NCBI RefSeq assembly: GCF_000224065.1
Contig: NZ_AFWT01000003.1
Span: 129,355 to 193,354 of the forward strand
Reading direction: 5' to 3'
Origin: Thiorhodococcus drewsii AZ1
Lineage (GTDB): Bacteria > Pseudomonadota > Gammaproteobacteria > Chromatiales > Chromatiaceae
Length of the DNA: 64,000 bases
The position numbers were made by a program, and so were the translations under genes. Below, in pieces: positions 27,497 to 36,341 of this stretch (position 1 is its first letter; each line of letters begins with the position of its first letter). Under the pieces are notes generated by a model, which was not told the DNA's origin, did not search any database, and saw nothing but the letters and a program-made list of their open reading frames with translations.

Positions 27497-28954
27497 ATGA
27501 CGATTTTGGCGAGCGCTGACGGTGGCTCAGGCCCCGCTGGCTCCCACCGGGCGGAGACCGATACCTCCTGGCTCAATGCCGAAGAGATCACGTCCGCCCT
27601 CGATGCCCATATCCGTGAAGATGCCACGCTGATACGGGAGGTGCTCGCCAAGTCGCGCGAGCTCAAGGGGCTGACGGCGAACGAGGTCGCAGCCCTGCTC
27701 CAGGTGAAGGATCCCGCGTTGGTCGAGGAGCTCTACGCCGCCGCCCGCTTGGTCAAGGAGGCGATCTACGGCAAGCGCATCGTCCTCTTCGCCCCGCTCT
27801 ACATCTCCAACTACTGCGGCAACTCCTGCTCCTACTGCGCCTTCAGCAAGGACAACAAGACCCTCAAGCGTCGCGCACTCAGCGTGGATGAGATCAAGCG
27901 CGAGGCCGAGGTGCTCATCGAGCAGGGGCACAAGCGCATCCTCATGGTCGCCGGCGAGTCCTATCCGCGCGGACTGGATTATGTGATGGAGGCGCTGGAG
28001 GCGATCTATTCGCTCAAGATCGGCAATGGCGAGATCCGCCGCATCAACGTCAACCTGGCGCCGCTGCGGGTCGATGAATTCCGCCGTCTGCACGAGATCG
28101 GTATCGGCACCTATCAGCTGTTCCAGGAGACCTATCAGCGCGACGTTTACGCGGCCGTTCATCTCAGCGGCAAGAAGCGCGACATGGACTGGCGTCTCTC
28201 GGGGCCGGACCGCGCCATGCAGGCCGGGATCGACGACATCGGTCTGGGCGCGCTGCTGGGTCTCGGCGACTGGCGCTTCGACGTGCTGGCGCTCATGAAG
28301 CATGCCGAGCATCTGGAGTCCACCTACGGCGCCGGGTGTCACACCATCAGCGTGCCGCGCATCGAGCCGGCGCACGGATCCGACTTCTCCAACTCGCCCC
28401 TGAATCCGGTCTCCGACGAGGACTTCAAGCGTCTGGTTGCCATCCTGCGTCTCGCCGTGCCCTACACCGGCATCATCATGTCGACGCGCGAAAATGCGGA
28501 GATGCGTCGCGAGACCCTGGCGCTGGGCGTCTCGCAGATTTCGGCCGGAAGCCGCACCAACCCCGGCGGTTATGCCGCGCAGCTCGATCAGGACGCGGAG
28601 GACTTCGACGAGAGCCAATTCTCGCTCGGCGATCACCGTTCGCTCGACGAGGTGGTTCGCGAGCTGGCCGCGCTGGACTACACCCCCTCTTTCTGTACCG
28701 CCTGTTACCGCAACGGTCGCACCGGCGAGGACTTCATGCACTGGGCCAAGACGGCCGACATCAAGCAGAAATGCGGTCCCAACTCGGTTGGCACCTTCAT
28801 GGAATATCTGCTCGATTACGCCAACCCGGAGACGACCCGCGCCGGCGAGCAGGCGATCGAGCGCGATCTGGCCGAGATGGGGACGGAAGAGCGGCGCGTC
28901 TCGGACGTGATCCTCGACCGTATCCGCTCGGGCAAGCGCGACGTCTTCTGCTGA
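27497..28954 (+). CDS. hydG: [FeFe]-hydrogenase maturase HydG (radical SAM tyrosine lyase)
   Basis: 485 residues from ATG 27497, with GGAG upstream. The radical-SAM CX3CX2C motif is at C107, C111, C114 (NYCGNSCSYCAF). The C-terminal auxiliary cluster motif (CTACYRNGRTGEDFMHWAK, then a distant Cys in QKCGPN) separates HydG from the thiamine enzyme ThiH. HydG cleaves tyrosine to make the CO and CN ligands of the H-cluster. Length matches the family. It is the first gene of a plus-strand run with aspA, hydF and hydE, and there is 187 bp of non-coding sequence before it. Confidence 0.95.
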   Translation: MTILASADGGSGPAGSHRAETDTSWLNAEEITSALDAHIREDATLIREVLAKSRELKGLTANEVAALLQVKDPALVEELYAAARLVKEAIYGKRIVLFAPLYISNYCGNSCSYCAFSKDNKTLKRRALSVDEIKREAEVLIEQGHKRILMVAGESYPRGLDYVMEALEAIYSLKIGNGEIRRINVNLAPLRVDEFRRLHEIGIGTYQLFQETYQRDVYAAVHLSGKKRDMDWRLSGPDRAMQAGIDDIGLGALLGLGDWRFDVLALMKHAEHLESTYGAGCHTISVPRIEPAHGSDFSNSPLNPVSDEDFKRLVAILRLAVPYTGIIMSTRENAEMRRETLALGVSQISAGSRTNPGGYAAQLDQDAEDFDESQFSLGDHRSLDEVVRELAALDYTPSFCTACYRNGRTGEDFMHWAKTADIKQKCGPNSVGTFMEYLLDYANPETTRAGEQAIERDLAEMGTEERRVSDVILDRIRSGKRDVFC

Positions 28955-28988
28955 GATGGCCGGAGGGACCGGGGAGCTAGATGCCGGT

Positions 28989-30374
28989 ATGCGCATCGAG
29001 TCGGATGCGCTCGGCGAGTTTCCCGTTCCGGCCGATGCCTATTATGGCATCCACACCGCCCGCGCCCTGGCCAACTTCGACCTGCTGGGCCGGCCCTGCC
29101 GCGCCGAGCTGATCCGCGCCATGGCGCAGGTGAAGCTGGCCTGTGCCCGCACCAATGCCGAGCTCGGATTCCTGTCGGAGGCCGAGGCCGGGGCCATTCA
29201 GGCTGCCTGCCGCGAGATCCTCGCGGGCGGCCTGCACCCATGGATCCGGGTCGACGCGCTCCAGGGCGGGGCCGGCACCTCGCTCAACATGAACCTCAAC
29301 GAGGTGATCGCCAACCGCGCCGAGGAACTGCTGGGCGGGTCGCTCGGGTCCTATGCGCGCGTCCATCCGCTGCATCAGGTCAATCTGCACCAGTCGACCA
29401 ACGACGTCTTCCCGACCGCACTCAAGGTCGCGGCGCTCGTGGCGCTAGACCGGCTGGAGCGGGGCATCGCCCGGCTGCAGTCCGCCTTCCAGGCTCAGGA
29501 ACAGTCCTTCGAGGGTATCGTCAAGATGGGCCGGACTCAGCTCCAGGATGCCTGTCCCATGACCGTGGGCGCCGCCTTCGGCGCCTGGTCCGAGGCCTTC
29601 GCCCGCGACCGCTGGCGCGTCTTCAAGTGCAAGGAGCGGCTACGGGTCGTCAACCTGGGCGGGACCGCCATCGGCACCGGGCTGACCGCCCCGCGCGACT
29701 ACATTTTCCGCGTCACCGACCGGCTGCGCGAGGAAACCCGGCTCAACCTCGCCCGCGCCGAGAACCTGCTGGACGCGACCCAGAACGTCGACGTCTTCGT
29801 CGAGGTCTCTGGCATCCTCAAGGCCCATGCGGTCAATCTCTACAAGATCTCATCCGACCTGCGCCTGCTCGCCTCGGGTCCGCGTGCCGGCATCGCCGAG
29901 CTGCGTCTGCCGCCGGTCCAGGCCGGATCCAGCGTCATGCCGGGCAAGATCAACCCGGTCATCTGCGAGGCGGCGGCCCAGGCGGCCATGACCGCCATCG
30001 GCAACGACACCATCATCACCCAGGCCTGCCAGTCGGGGCAGCTGGAACTCAACGCCTTCCTGCCGCTGGTGGCCAATGCCCTGCTGGAGAGCCTGGCGGT
30101 GCTGGAGCGCGCGAGCCTGACCCTGGCCGAGCGTTGCGTCGAGGGCATCGAGGTGAACGCCGATCACTGCCGCGAGCAGGTCGAGCGTTCCTGGGCCGTC
30201 GTCACCGCCCTAGTCCCCGCACTCGGCTACGAGACCGCCTCCCGCATCGCCCAGGAGGCGGCCGCGAGCGACACGCGGGTCCGCGAGTTGGTGCTGGAGC
30301 GGGGTCTGCTCGATGCGGCGACCCTGGACCGATTGCTGTCCCCGGCCGCCATGACGGCGCTCGGGTTTCGTTAG
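28989..30374 (+). CDS. aspA: Aspartate ammonia-lyase within the hyd maturation operon
   Basis: 461 residues if started at ATG 28989 (MRIESDALGEFPVPADAYYG, the usual AspA beginning, with GGGGAG upstream); ATG 28956 is also in frame. The fumarase/aspartase signature GSSVMPGKINP and the active-site segment STNDVFPTALK are present. It deaminates aspartate to fumarate and ammonia; fumarase C is a less likely reading. It begins 34 bp after hydG. Ammonia could contribute to the bridging amine of the H-cluster dithiomethylamine ligand, an appealing but unproven reason for its position between hydG and hydF. Confidence 0.85.
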   Translation: MRIESDALGEFPVPADAYYGIHTARALANFDLLGRPCRAELIRAMAQVKLACARTNAELGFLSEAEAGAIQAACREILAGGLHPWIRVDALQGGAGTSLNMNLNEVIANRAEELLGGSLGSYARVHPLHQVNLHQSTNDVFPTALKVAALVALDRLERGIARLQSAFQAQEQSFEGIVKMGRTQLQDACPMTVGAAFGAWSEAFARDRWRVFKCKERLRVVNLGGTAIGTGLTAPRDYIFRVTDRLREETRLNLARAENLLDATQNVDVFVEVSGILKAHAVNLYKISSDLRLLASGPRAGIAELRLPPVQAGSSVMPGKINPVICEAAAQAAMTAIGNDTIITQACQSGQLELNAFLPLVANALLESLAVLERASLTLAERCVEGIEVNADHCREQVERSWAVVTALVPALGYETASRIAQEAAASDTRVRELVLERGLLDAATLDRLLSPAAMTALGFR

Positions 30375-30432
30375 CTGCATTGAGTGGCCAGAACGGGTGC
30401 CCTTTTCGCTACGCAGTCACTGGAAAAACCTC

Positions 30433-30537
30433 ATGCCGTTGACCCAGTTCCAACTGGAGCGCTACCCGTTCAAAGCCAACGACATGCTTGTCGGCTATAT
30501 GTGCGTTATGTCGAGGCTGGAAGGAATCGCATCATGA
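30433..30537 (+). CDS. Possible 34-residue leader or gene remnant upstream of the DUF1016 nuclease
   Basis: An ATG at 30433 opens a 34-residue frame (MPLTQFQLERYPFKANDMLV...) ending in a TGA that overlaps the ATG of the nuclease gene (ATGA). Its composition is less GC-biased than the flanking hyd genes. It may be a coupled leader peptide or the end of a gene carried in with the nuclease. No family is recognised, and it may not be translated. Confidence 0.3.
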   Translation: MPLTQFQLERYPFKANDMLVGYMCVMSRLEGIAS

Positions 30538-31595
30538 CCGACCGCCCCATCTCGCTGACTCCACCACCCAATGGTTACGCCGACTGGCTGGGCGAGCTGA
30601 AAACCCGCATCCACCGTGCCCAGCAACACGCCGCGCTCGCCGTCAACCGGGAGCTGGTGTTGCTCTACTGGCAGATCGGTCGTGACATTCTGGACCGCCA
30701 GGCCCGCGAAGGCTGGGGCGCCAAGATCATCGAACGGTTGGCGCACGACCTGCGTACCGCCTTTCCGGACATGAAGGGTTTTTCGCGCGCCAACCTGATG
30801 TATATGCGCGCCTTTGCCAAGGCATGGCCGGATGTCGAAATTGTCCAACAGGCTGTTGGACAATTGCCTTGGGGTCATAACCTGGTGCTGCTCGGCAAGC
30901 TGAAAAGCTCGGAGATGCGCCTAGCCTATGCTCAGCGCGCCATCGTGCACGGCTGGTCGCGCAACGTGCTGGAAATCCATATCGAAACCCGGCGGCTAGA
31001 GCGTGAAGGCCAGGCCATCACCAATTTTGTCGAGCGTCTGCCGGCACCAGACACTGACCTGGCCCGCCAATCCCTGAAAGACCCTTACCTGTTCGATTTC
31101 CTGCGCATTGGCAATGAGGCGGGCGAACGGGAAATCGAAGCCGCGCTGGTGCAGCACATCACTCAGTTCCTGCTGGAGTTGGGCGCGGGCTTCGCCTTCG
31201 TAGGACGCCAGGTGCATTTGGAGGTCGGGGGTGACGACTTCTTCATCGATCTGCTGTTCTATCACCTCAAATTGCGCCGCTATGTGGTGATCGAACTCAA
31301 GGCCGATAAGTTCAAACCCGAGCATTTGGGCCAGCTCGGCTTTTACCTCACCGCCGTGGACGCTCAGTTCAAGAGCGAACACGACAACCCAACCATCGGC
31401 CTCCTGCTGTGCAAGAGCAAAAATGAGGTGGTAGCCGAATATGCCCTGCGTGACAAGACCCAGCCGCTGGGTATCGCCGAATACAAGCTGCTTGAGTCTT
31501 TGCCGGTCGAGCTGCAGACGGACCTGCCCAGCATTGAGCAGATCGAAAGCGAGCTGGGTGAGCTGGGTGGAGATAGCGAAATGGAAGAAAACTGA
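30534..31595 (+). CDS. PDDEXK nuclease-domain protein (DUF1016/YhcG type)
   Basis: 353 residues from ATG 30534, with GGAAGGA upstream. The N-terminal DUF1016 helical domain includes NRELVLLYWQIGRDILDRQAREGWGAKIIERLAHDLRTAFPDMKGFSRANLMYMRAFAKAWPD. The C-terminal PDDEXK nuclease core has IDLLFYHLKLRRYVVIELKADKF (acidic residue, then ELK catalytic motif). Such proteins occur as single genes in variable regions and near restriction systems; their function is not settled. It interrupts an otherwise continuous hyd operon and looks like a horizontally acquired insertion, since codon use is less GC3-rich than its neighbours. Confidence 0.88.
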   Translation: MTDRPISLTPPPNGYADWLGELKTRIHRAQQHAALAVNRELVLLYWQIGRDILDRQAREGWGAKIIERLAHDLRTAFPDMKGFSRANLMYMRAFAKAWPDVEIVQQAVGQLPWGHNLVLLGKLKSSEMRLAYAQRAIVHGWSRNVLEIHIETRRLEREGQAITNFVERLPAPDTDLARQSLKDPYLFDFLRIGNEAGEREIEAALVQHITQFLLELGAGFAFVGRQVHLEVGGDDFFIDLLFYHLKLRRYVVIELKADKFKPEHLGQLGFYLTAVDAQFKSEHDNPTIGLLLCKSKNEVVAEYALRDKTQPLGIAEYKLLESLPVELQTDLPSIEQIESELGELGGDSEMEEN

Positions 31596-31793
31596 TGGAC
31601 TCGGAGTTCGATGGTGTCACCCAGTCGCTGGTTCGGAAGCACTCATCGAAAGCAGCCACAGCAATCAGCTTGAGACCGACCGTACAAGAGTCACCGATGG
31701 CGCCATTGATGCGCTCCGTTCCGGCTATGCCGTCGTAGGTAATCGGTCCTCGCGCTGCAGAATCATCCGCCTTTCCCAACCCGAGCCATTCCT

Positions 31794-33035
31794 ATGCTGG
31801 ACACCCCCAAGAGTCTGCGTCTGCACATCGGCATCTTCGGACGCCGCAATGCCGGCAAGTCGAGTCTGATCAACGCCCTGCTGGGCTATCCGCTCTCCAT
31901 CGTCTCGGATGTGGCCGGGACCACCACGGATCCGGTCGAGAAGGCCTTCGAGCTGCCGCCGATCGGTCCGGTCGTCTTCGTCGACACCGCCGGGATCGAC
32001 GACGAGGGCGCGCTGGGCGGGATGCGCATGGCCAAGACCGCCGGGGTGCTGGAACGGGTTGATCTGGCCCTGCTGGTCTGCGATCAGCGCGGTCTCGGCG
32101 ACGAGGAGCGCGCGCTGATCGCCCAGCTCCGCGAGCGCGAGACGCCGATCCTCTGTGTGCTCAACAAGAGCGATCTGGGAGAGGCCCCGGATGCCGGAAT
32201 CGCCGAGCTGCTCGGGGAGGGCGGCGAGCTGGTGCGAATCTCGGCGCTGGAGCACCAGAACATCGACGCGGTGAAGGAATCCATCATCCGTCTGGTGCCC
32301 GAGGATTATTTGCAGGAGCCGCCGCTGGTCGCCGATCTCATCCAGCCGGGCGGCAGCGTGGTGCTGGTCGTGCCCATCGATCTGGGTGCCCCCAAGGGGC
32401 GGCTGATCCTGCCCCAGGTCCAGGTCATCCGCGAGGTCCTGGACGCGGATGCCGTCTGCACGGTGGTCAAGGAGCGCGAGCTCTCGGCCGTGTTCGAGGA
32501 TCTGCGCACGCCGCCCTCGCTGGTGATCTGCGATTCGCAGGTGGTCATGAAGGCGGCGGCGGACACCCCGCCCGAGGTGCCCCTGACCACCTTTTCCATC
32601 CTCATGGCCCGCTTCAAGGCGGACCTGATCAAGCTGACCGCCGGCGCGGCCATGATCCACAAACTCAAGCCGGGCGACCGGGTGCTGATCGCCGAGGCCT
32701 GTACCCACGATCTCATCTGCGACGACATCGGCCGGGTCAAGATTCCGCGTTGGCTGCGCCAGTTCGTCGGCGGGGATCTTCGGATCGATTTCAGCAGCGG
32801 CAAGTATTTCCCCGAGGAGATCGGTCACTACGACCTCATCATCCAGTGCGGCGCCTGCATGGTGACGCGCAAGCACATGCTCTCCTGGCTCTACCGGGCC
32901 GAGCGCCAGGGCGTGCCCATGACCAATTATGGCGTGGCCATCTCGCTGCTCCAGGGCGTGCTGACACGCTCGCTGCAGTCCTTTCCGGCGGCCATGGCGG
33001 CCTATGAAGACGCCTGTCGGGAGACCTCGGCATGA
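31794..33035 (+). CDS. hydF: [FeFe]-hydrogenase maturation GTPase HydF
   Basis: 413 residues. An N-terminal Era-like GTPase with P-loop GRRNAGKS (16-23), VDTAG (switch II) and NKSD (G4) is followed by a dimerisation domain and a C-terminal [4Fe-4S] domain with ligands C303, H305 (ACTHD), C352 and C355 (CGAC). HydF is the scaffold on which the di-iron subcluster is assembled and passed to HydA. The start ATG 31794 directly precedes the G1 strand. Its stop overlaps the hydE start (ATGA), so the two are coupled. The 198-bp gap upstream separates it from the inserted nuclease gene. Confidence 0.95.
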   Translation: MLDTPKSLRLHIGIFGRRNAGKSSLINALLGYPLSIVSDVAGTTTDPVEKAFELPPIGPVVFVDTAGIDDEGALGGMRMAKTAGVLERVDLALLVCDQRGLGDEERALIAQLRERETPILCVLNKSDLGEAPDAGIAELLGEGGELVRISALEHQNIDAVKESIIRLVPEDYLQEPPLVADLIQPGGSVVLVVPIDLGAPKGRLILPQVQVIREVLDADAVCTVVKERELSAVFEDLRTPPSLVICDSQVVMKAAADTPPEVPLTTFSILMARFKADLIKLTAGAAMIHKLKPGDRVLIAEACTHDLICDDIGRVKIPRWLRQFVGGDLRIDFSSGKYFPEEIGHYDLIIQCGACMVTRKHMLSWLYRAERQGVPMTNYGVAISLLQGVLTRSLQSFPAAMAAYEDACRETSA

Positions 33036-34282
33036 AGACCCTGGACGACCTCCTGCGGCAGGAAAGTTTCAGCGACGCCGACATCATCCGCCTGCTGGGG
33101 CTGACCGATCCCGACGACTGCGAGCGTCTGCGCCGGGCGGCCTACGATCTCACGACCCGTCTGGTCGGCGATCTGGTCCACTATCGCGGCATCCTCGAGT
33201 TCTCCAACCGCTGCACCCTCAACTGCCGCTATTGCGGCATCCGTCGCGACAACCGAGAGCTGGAGCGCTACGACCTGAGCCTGGAGCAGCTGGTCGAGGG
33301 GGCGGTCTGGGCGGCGGAGAACAACTACGGCTCGGTCTGTCTCCAGGCCGGGGAGCGGCGCGACGAACCCTTCGTCGCCTTCGTCGAGGACGGCATCCGC
33401 GAGATCCGCGCCCGAACCCGCTCCGAGCGTCTGCCCGACGGGGCCAGCATCACGCTCTCGCTCGGCGAGCAGCCGCTGGAGACCTACGAACGCTGGCGTG
33501 CGGCAGCGGGCGAGGCCGATTGCATGCGCTATCTGCTGCGCATGGAGACCACCAATCCCGAGATCTTCGCTCGGCTCCATCCGGACGGATTCGCCCACGA
33601 GAAGGCCTATGCCTCGCGCATCCAGGCGCTGGAGGATTTGCGTACGGCCGGCTTCCAGGTCGGCACCGGCGGCATGATCGGGCTGCCGGGTCAGACCCTC
33701 GCCGATCTCTGCGCCGACATCCGCTTCTATCAACGCATGGACGTCGACATGCTCGGCATGGGGCCGTACATCCTCTCGCGCGGCGGCGACATGCTCGACG
33801 AGGGGATGATGGCGTCGGGTCCGCTGTTGCAGCGCGCGCTCAATATGCTGGCGGTCTGCCGCCTGGTGCTGCGCGACGTCAACATCGCTGCAGCGACCGC
33901 GCTGCAGGCCCTGGCCGAGGACGGGCGCGAGCAGGGGATCGCCCACGGTTGCAACATCATCATGCCCAACATCACCCCGCGTCCGGTGCGCAAGCGCTAT
34001 CAGCTCTACGACAACAAGCCCTGTATCGACGAGGAACCGACCGACTGCCGTGCCTGTCTCGAGGGGCGCATCCATCGCATGGGACGGCGGGTCGGCTGGA
34101 ACCAGTGGGGCTGCTCGCGTCATTTCCGCCGACGTATGAATCTGCCGATCCCCGTCGATTCCGCGCCAGGTCGGCATGGGCATGCGGCGGATGCAGGGCT
34201 GATCGGCATTCCAATTCAGCTCGGCTCGGTCTCTGACGCGTCCGTACCAATGCGGAACGATGCGGTTCGGCGTGATCCTTGA
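33032..34282 (+). CDS. hydE: [FeFe]-hydrogenase maturase HydE (radical SAM)
   Basis: 416 residues. The radical-SAM cluster motif is C61, C65, C68 (RCTLNCRYCGI). HydE hallmarks follow: YGSVCLQAGERRDEPF and GTGGMIGLPGQTLADLCADI, a biotin-synthase-like barrel. HydE acts on the HydG-derived iron-CO-CN synthon during H-cluster assembly. The C-terminal tail after the last recognisable element (WGCSRHF) is about 45 residues longer than usual for the family and rich in Pro, Gly and Asp. It is the last gene of the maturation run, and a long AT-rich gap follows. Confidence 0.94.
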   Translation: MKTLDDLLRQESFSDADIIRLLGLTDPDDCERLRRAAYDLTTRLVGDLVHYRGILEFSNRCTLNCRYCGIRRDNRELERYDLSLEQLVEGAVWAAENNYGSVCLQAGERRDEPFVAFVEDGIREIRARTRSERLPDGASITLSLGEQPLETYERWRAAAGEADCMRYLLRMETTNPEIFARLHPDGFAHEKAYASRIQALEDLRTAGFQVGTGGMIGLPGQTLADLCADIRFYQRMDVDMLGMGPYILSRGGDMLDEGMMASGPLLQRALNMLAVCRLVLRDVNIAAATALQALAEDGREQGIAHGCNIIMPNITPRPVRKRYQLYDNKPCIDEEPTDCRACLEGRIHRMGRRVGWNQWGCSRHFRRRMNLPIPVDSAPGRHGHAADAGLIGIPIQLGSVSDASVPMRNDAVRRDP

Positions 34283-34617
34283 GGCGACGTTGTTTCCTCG
34301 CCGAATGACCTGGATTGAGTAATTACCCTTAACAAGGCCGGCCTAGATGCTTGTATGACGAATGTATTTCAGAATACCATTAAATTCTGCGGTATTTTGT
34401 AGGGGTATTAGGTTACCCAATACTGATCCTTCATGCGCCGCGCTGGTCGTAACCCCGTCGGACACCGGATTCCTCACAGGTCATCCGCGCTCCCGCGCCG
34501 TTTCGACGTCCAGATGATGGGTCGATACGCGGGGATCGGCCGCTGTCGCGGCCACCCAGCTCGTGTTCAACATGGCCGCGTGCTCCCTTTCGCGGGGCGT
34601 GCGGAGTGAGGTCTCTG
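34283..34617. promoter_or_regulatory. AT-rich control region upstream of hydBA with repeated GGTATT motifs
   Basis: This gap is unusually AT-rich between about 34310 and 34430. It holds an inverted repeat AATACC (34373-34378) ... GGTATT (34391-34396), a second GGTATT 13 bp later (34404-34409) and a following AATACT (34419-34424). The regular 13-bp spacing of GGTATT and the facing AATACC/AATACT suggest an operator for a dimeric regulator or a hairpin. No clear sigma-54 or standard sigma-70 boxes were found. GAGG at 34609-34612 is the probable hydB ribosome binding site. Confidence 0.45.
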
Positions 34618-36318
34618 ATGTTGCTGACTGGGCAGGACAATGAAAAAGCCGTCATCAAGGAGCTGATGAAAACAATAGGGTCTGAGCGATCGGAGCTCAT
34701 TCCACTCCTTCTGGCGTATCAGGACGAATTCGGCTATGTCTCCGAATTCGCGATGCAATACATCGCCGACCAGCTGAAGATCCCCGCCAACGAGGTCTAC
34801 GGCGTCGCCACCTTCTTCCACTTCATCAACAAGCAACCGAAGGGCAAGTTCATCATCCGGCTCAGCCGCGATATGTCCTCCATCATGAAAGGCGCCAAGT
34901 CGGTCGCGCGCCAACTGCGCAACGACCTGGGCATCCGGATCGGCGAGACCACCCCGGACGGTATGTTCACGCTCGAATGGACGAGCTGCATCGGCATGAA
35001 CTATCAGGCCCCGGCCATGATGGTGAACAACGAGGTCTTCTCCAACCTGACCCCACCGATGGTGCATCGCATCATCGAGGAATGCCGTCAGGAGGTTCGC
35101 ACCCGCCGTCCGACCGTCGGCAATGTCGGCGAGACCTTTTCCAGCATCCTCAGCTATTCCTCCCACGCCCCCAACTCGGCCCTGACACGGGCGGTCGAGG
35201 AGATGACTCCAGTCGATGTGGCCAGCGAGCTGACCGTCTCCGGACTCAAGGGACGTGGCGGCGCCGGCTTTCCGACTGGCGTCAAATGGAGCCTGGCCTC
35301 CAAGGCCGAAGGCGACGTCAAGTACATCATCTGCAATGCCGACGAGGGCGAGCCGGGGACCTTCAAGGACCGTGTGCTCCTCGGCAAGTACGCCGATCTG
35401 GTGTTCGAGGGCATGACGCTGGCCGGCTATGCCGTCGGGGCCCGCGAGGGCATCGTCTATCTGCGCTACGAATACACCCACCTGCGTCCGCACCTGGAGG
35501 CGGTTCTGGAGGCGCGTCGTCAGGCCAATTTGCTTGGCGAGAACATCCTCGGCAAGGACGGCTTCTGCTTCGATATCCGCATCCATATGGGCGCCGGCGC
35601 CTATGTCTGCGGCGAGGAGACGGCGCTGATCGAAAGTCTGGAAGGCCGCCGTGGCGAGCCGCGCAACCGTCCGCCCTATCCGGTCGAGAAGGGTTTGCAC
35701 GGCCGTCCGACCGTCGTCAACAACGTCGAGACCCTGGCCACCGCGAGCTGCATCATCGCGCGCGGCGTCAACTGGTTCACCTCAATCGGCACCGAGCGCT
35801 CCAAGGGTTTCAAGCTGTTCAGCGTCTCGGGCGACTGCGAGCGTCCCGGTGTCTACGAGCTGCCCTGGGGCATGACGGTGCGGCAGCTGCTGGAACTGGT
35901 CGACGGCGTGGGGGCCAAGGCGGTCCAGGTCGGCGGCTATACCGGCGAGCTGGTTCCGGCGAGCCAGTTCGACCGCGTCATGGGCTACGAGGACCTGGGT
36001 ATCGGTGGTTCCATCATCGTCTACGGTCAGGGCCGCGACATGCTGGAGGTGGCCGAGAATTATCTGGAGTTCTTCGTGGAGGAGTCCTGCGGTCAGTGCA
36101 CCGGTTGTCGCATCGGCAACCAGAAGCTGCTCGACGGCGTGCGCCTGCTCCAGAAGGGCACCTGTTCCAACCGCTATCTCAACGATCTCATCGGTCTTAG
36201 CCACAGCATCAAGAGCACCTCCAAGTGCGGTCTGGGTCAGGCGAGCCCGAACGTGTTCGTCGCCATCAACGAGCACTTCAAGGAAGAGATCATGGCGCGC
36301 CCGGTACTGGCGGCCTGA
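34618..36318 (+). CDS. hydB: NuoE/NuoF-fused flavoprotein subunit of [FeFe]-hydrogenase (HydB-like)
   Basis: 566 residues from ATG 34618, with GAGG upstream. Residues 1-150 are a NuoE-like thioredoxin fold, but only one of the four [2Fe-2S] cysteines remains (segment WTSCIGMNYQAPAMMVN). The earlier Cys pair is replaced by RLSRDMSSIM. The remainder is a NuoF-type FMN/NAD(P)H domain (GLKGRGGAGFPTGVKW; GAGAYVCGEETALIESLEG) with an intact C-terminal [4Fe-4S] motif SCGQCTGCRIG plus a later Cys in STSKCGLG. It should exchange electrons between NAD(P)H and HydA. The family usually has the NuoE function in a separate HydC or as an intact fusion. Confidence 0.9.
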   Translation: MLLTGQDNEKAVIKELMKTIGSERSELIPLLLAYQDEFGYVSEFAMQYIADQLKIPANEVYGVATFFHFINKQPKGKFIIRLSRDMSSIMKGAKSVARQLRNDLGIRIGETTPDGMFTLEWTSCIGMNYQAPAMMVNNEVFSNLTPPMVHRIIEECRQEVRTRRPTVGNVGETFSSILSYSSHAPNSALTRAVEEMTPVDVASELTVSGLKGRGGAGFPTGVKWSLASKAEGDVKYIICNADEGEPGTFKDRVLLGKYADLVFEGMTLAGYAVGAREGIVYLRYEYTHLRPHLEAVLEARRQANLLGENILGKDGFCFDIRIHMGAGAYVCGEETALIESLEGRRGEPRNRPPYPVEKGLHGRPTVVNNVETLATASCIIARGVNWFTSIGTERSKGFKLFSVSGDCERPGVYELPWGMTVRQLLELVDGVGAKAVQVGGYTGELVPASQFDRVMGYEDLGIGGSIIVYGQGRDMLEVAENYLEFFVEESCGQCTGCRIGNQKLLDGVRLLQKGTCSNRYLNDLIGLSHSIKSTSKCGLGQASPNVFVAINEHFKEEIMARPVLAA

Positions 36319-36341
36319 GGACGGATGGGATCAACAACGAG

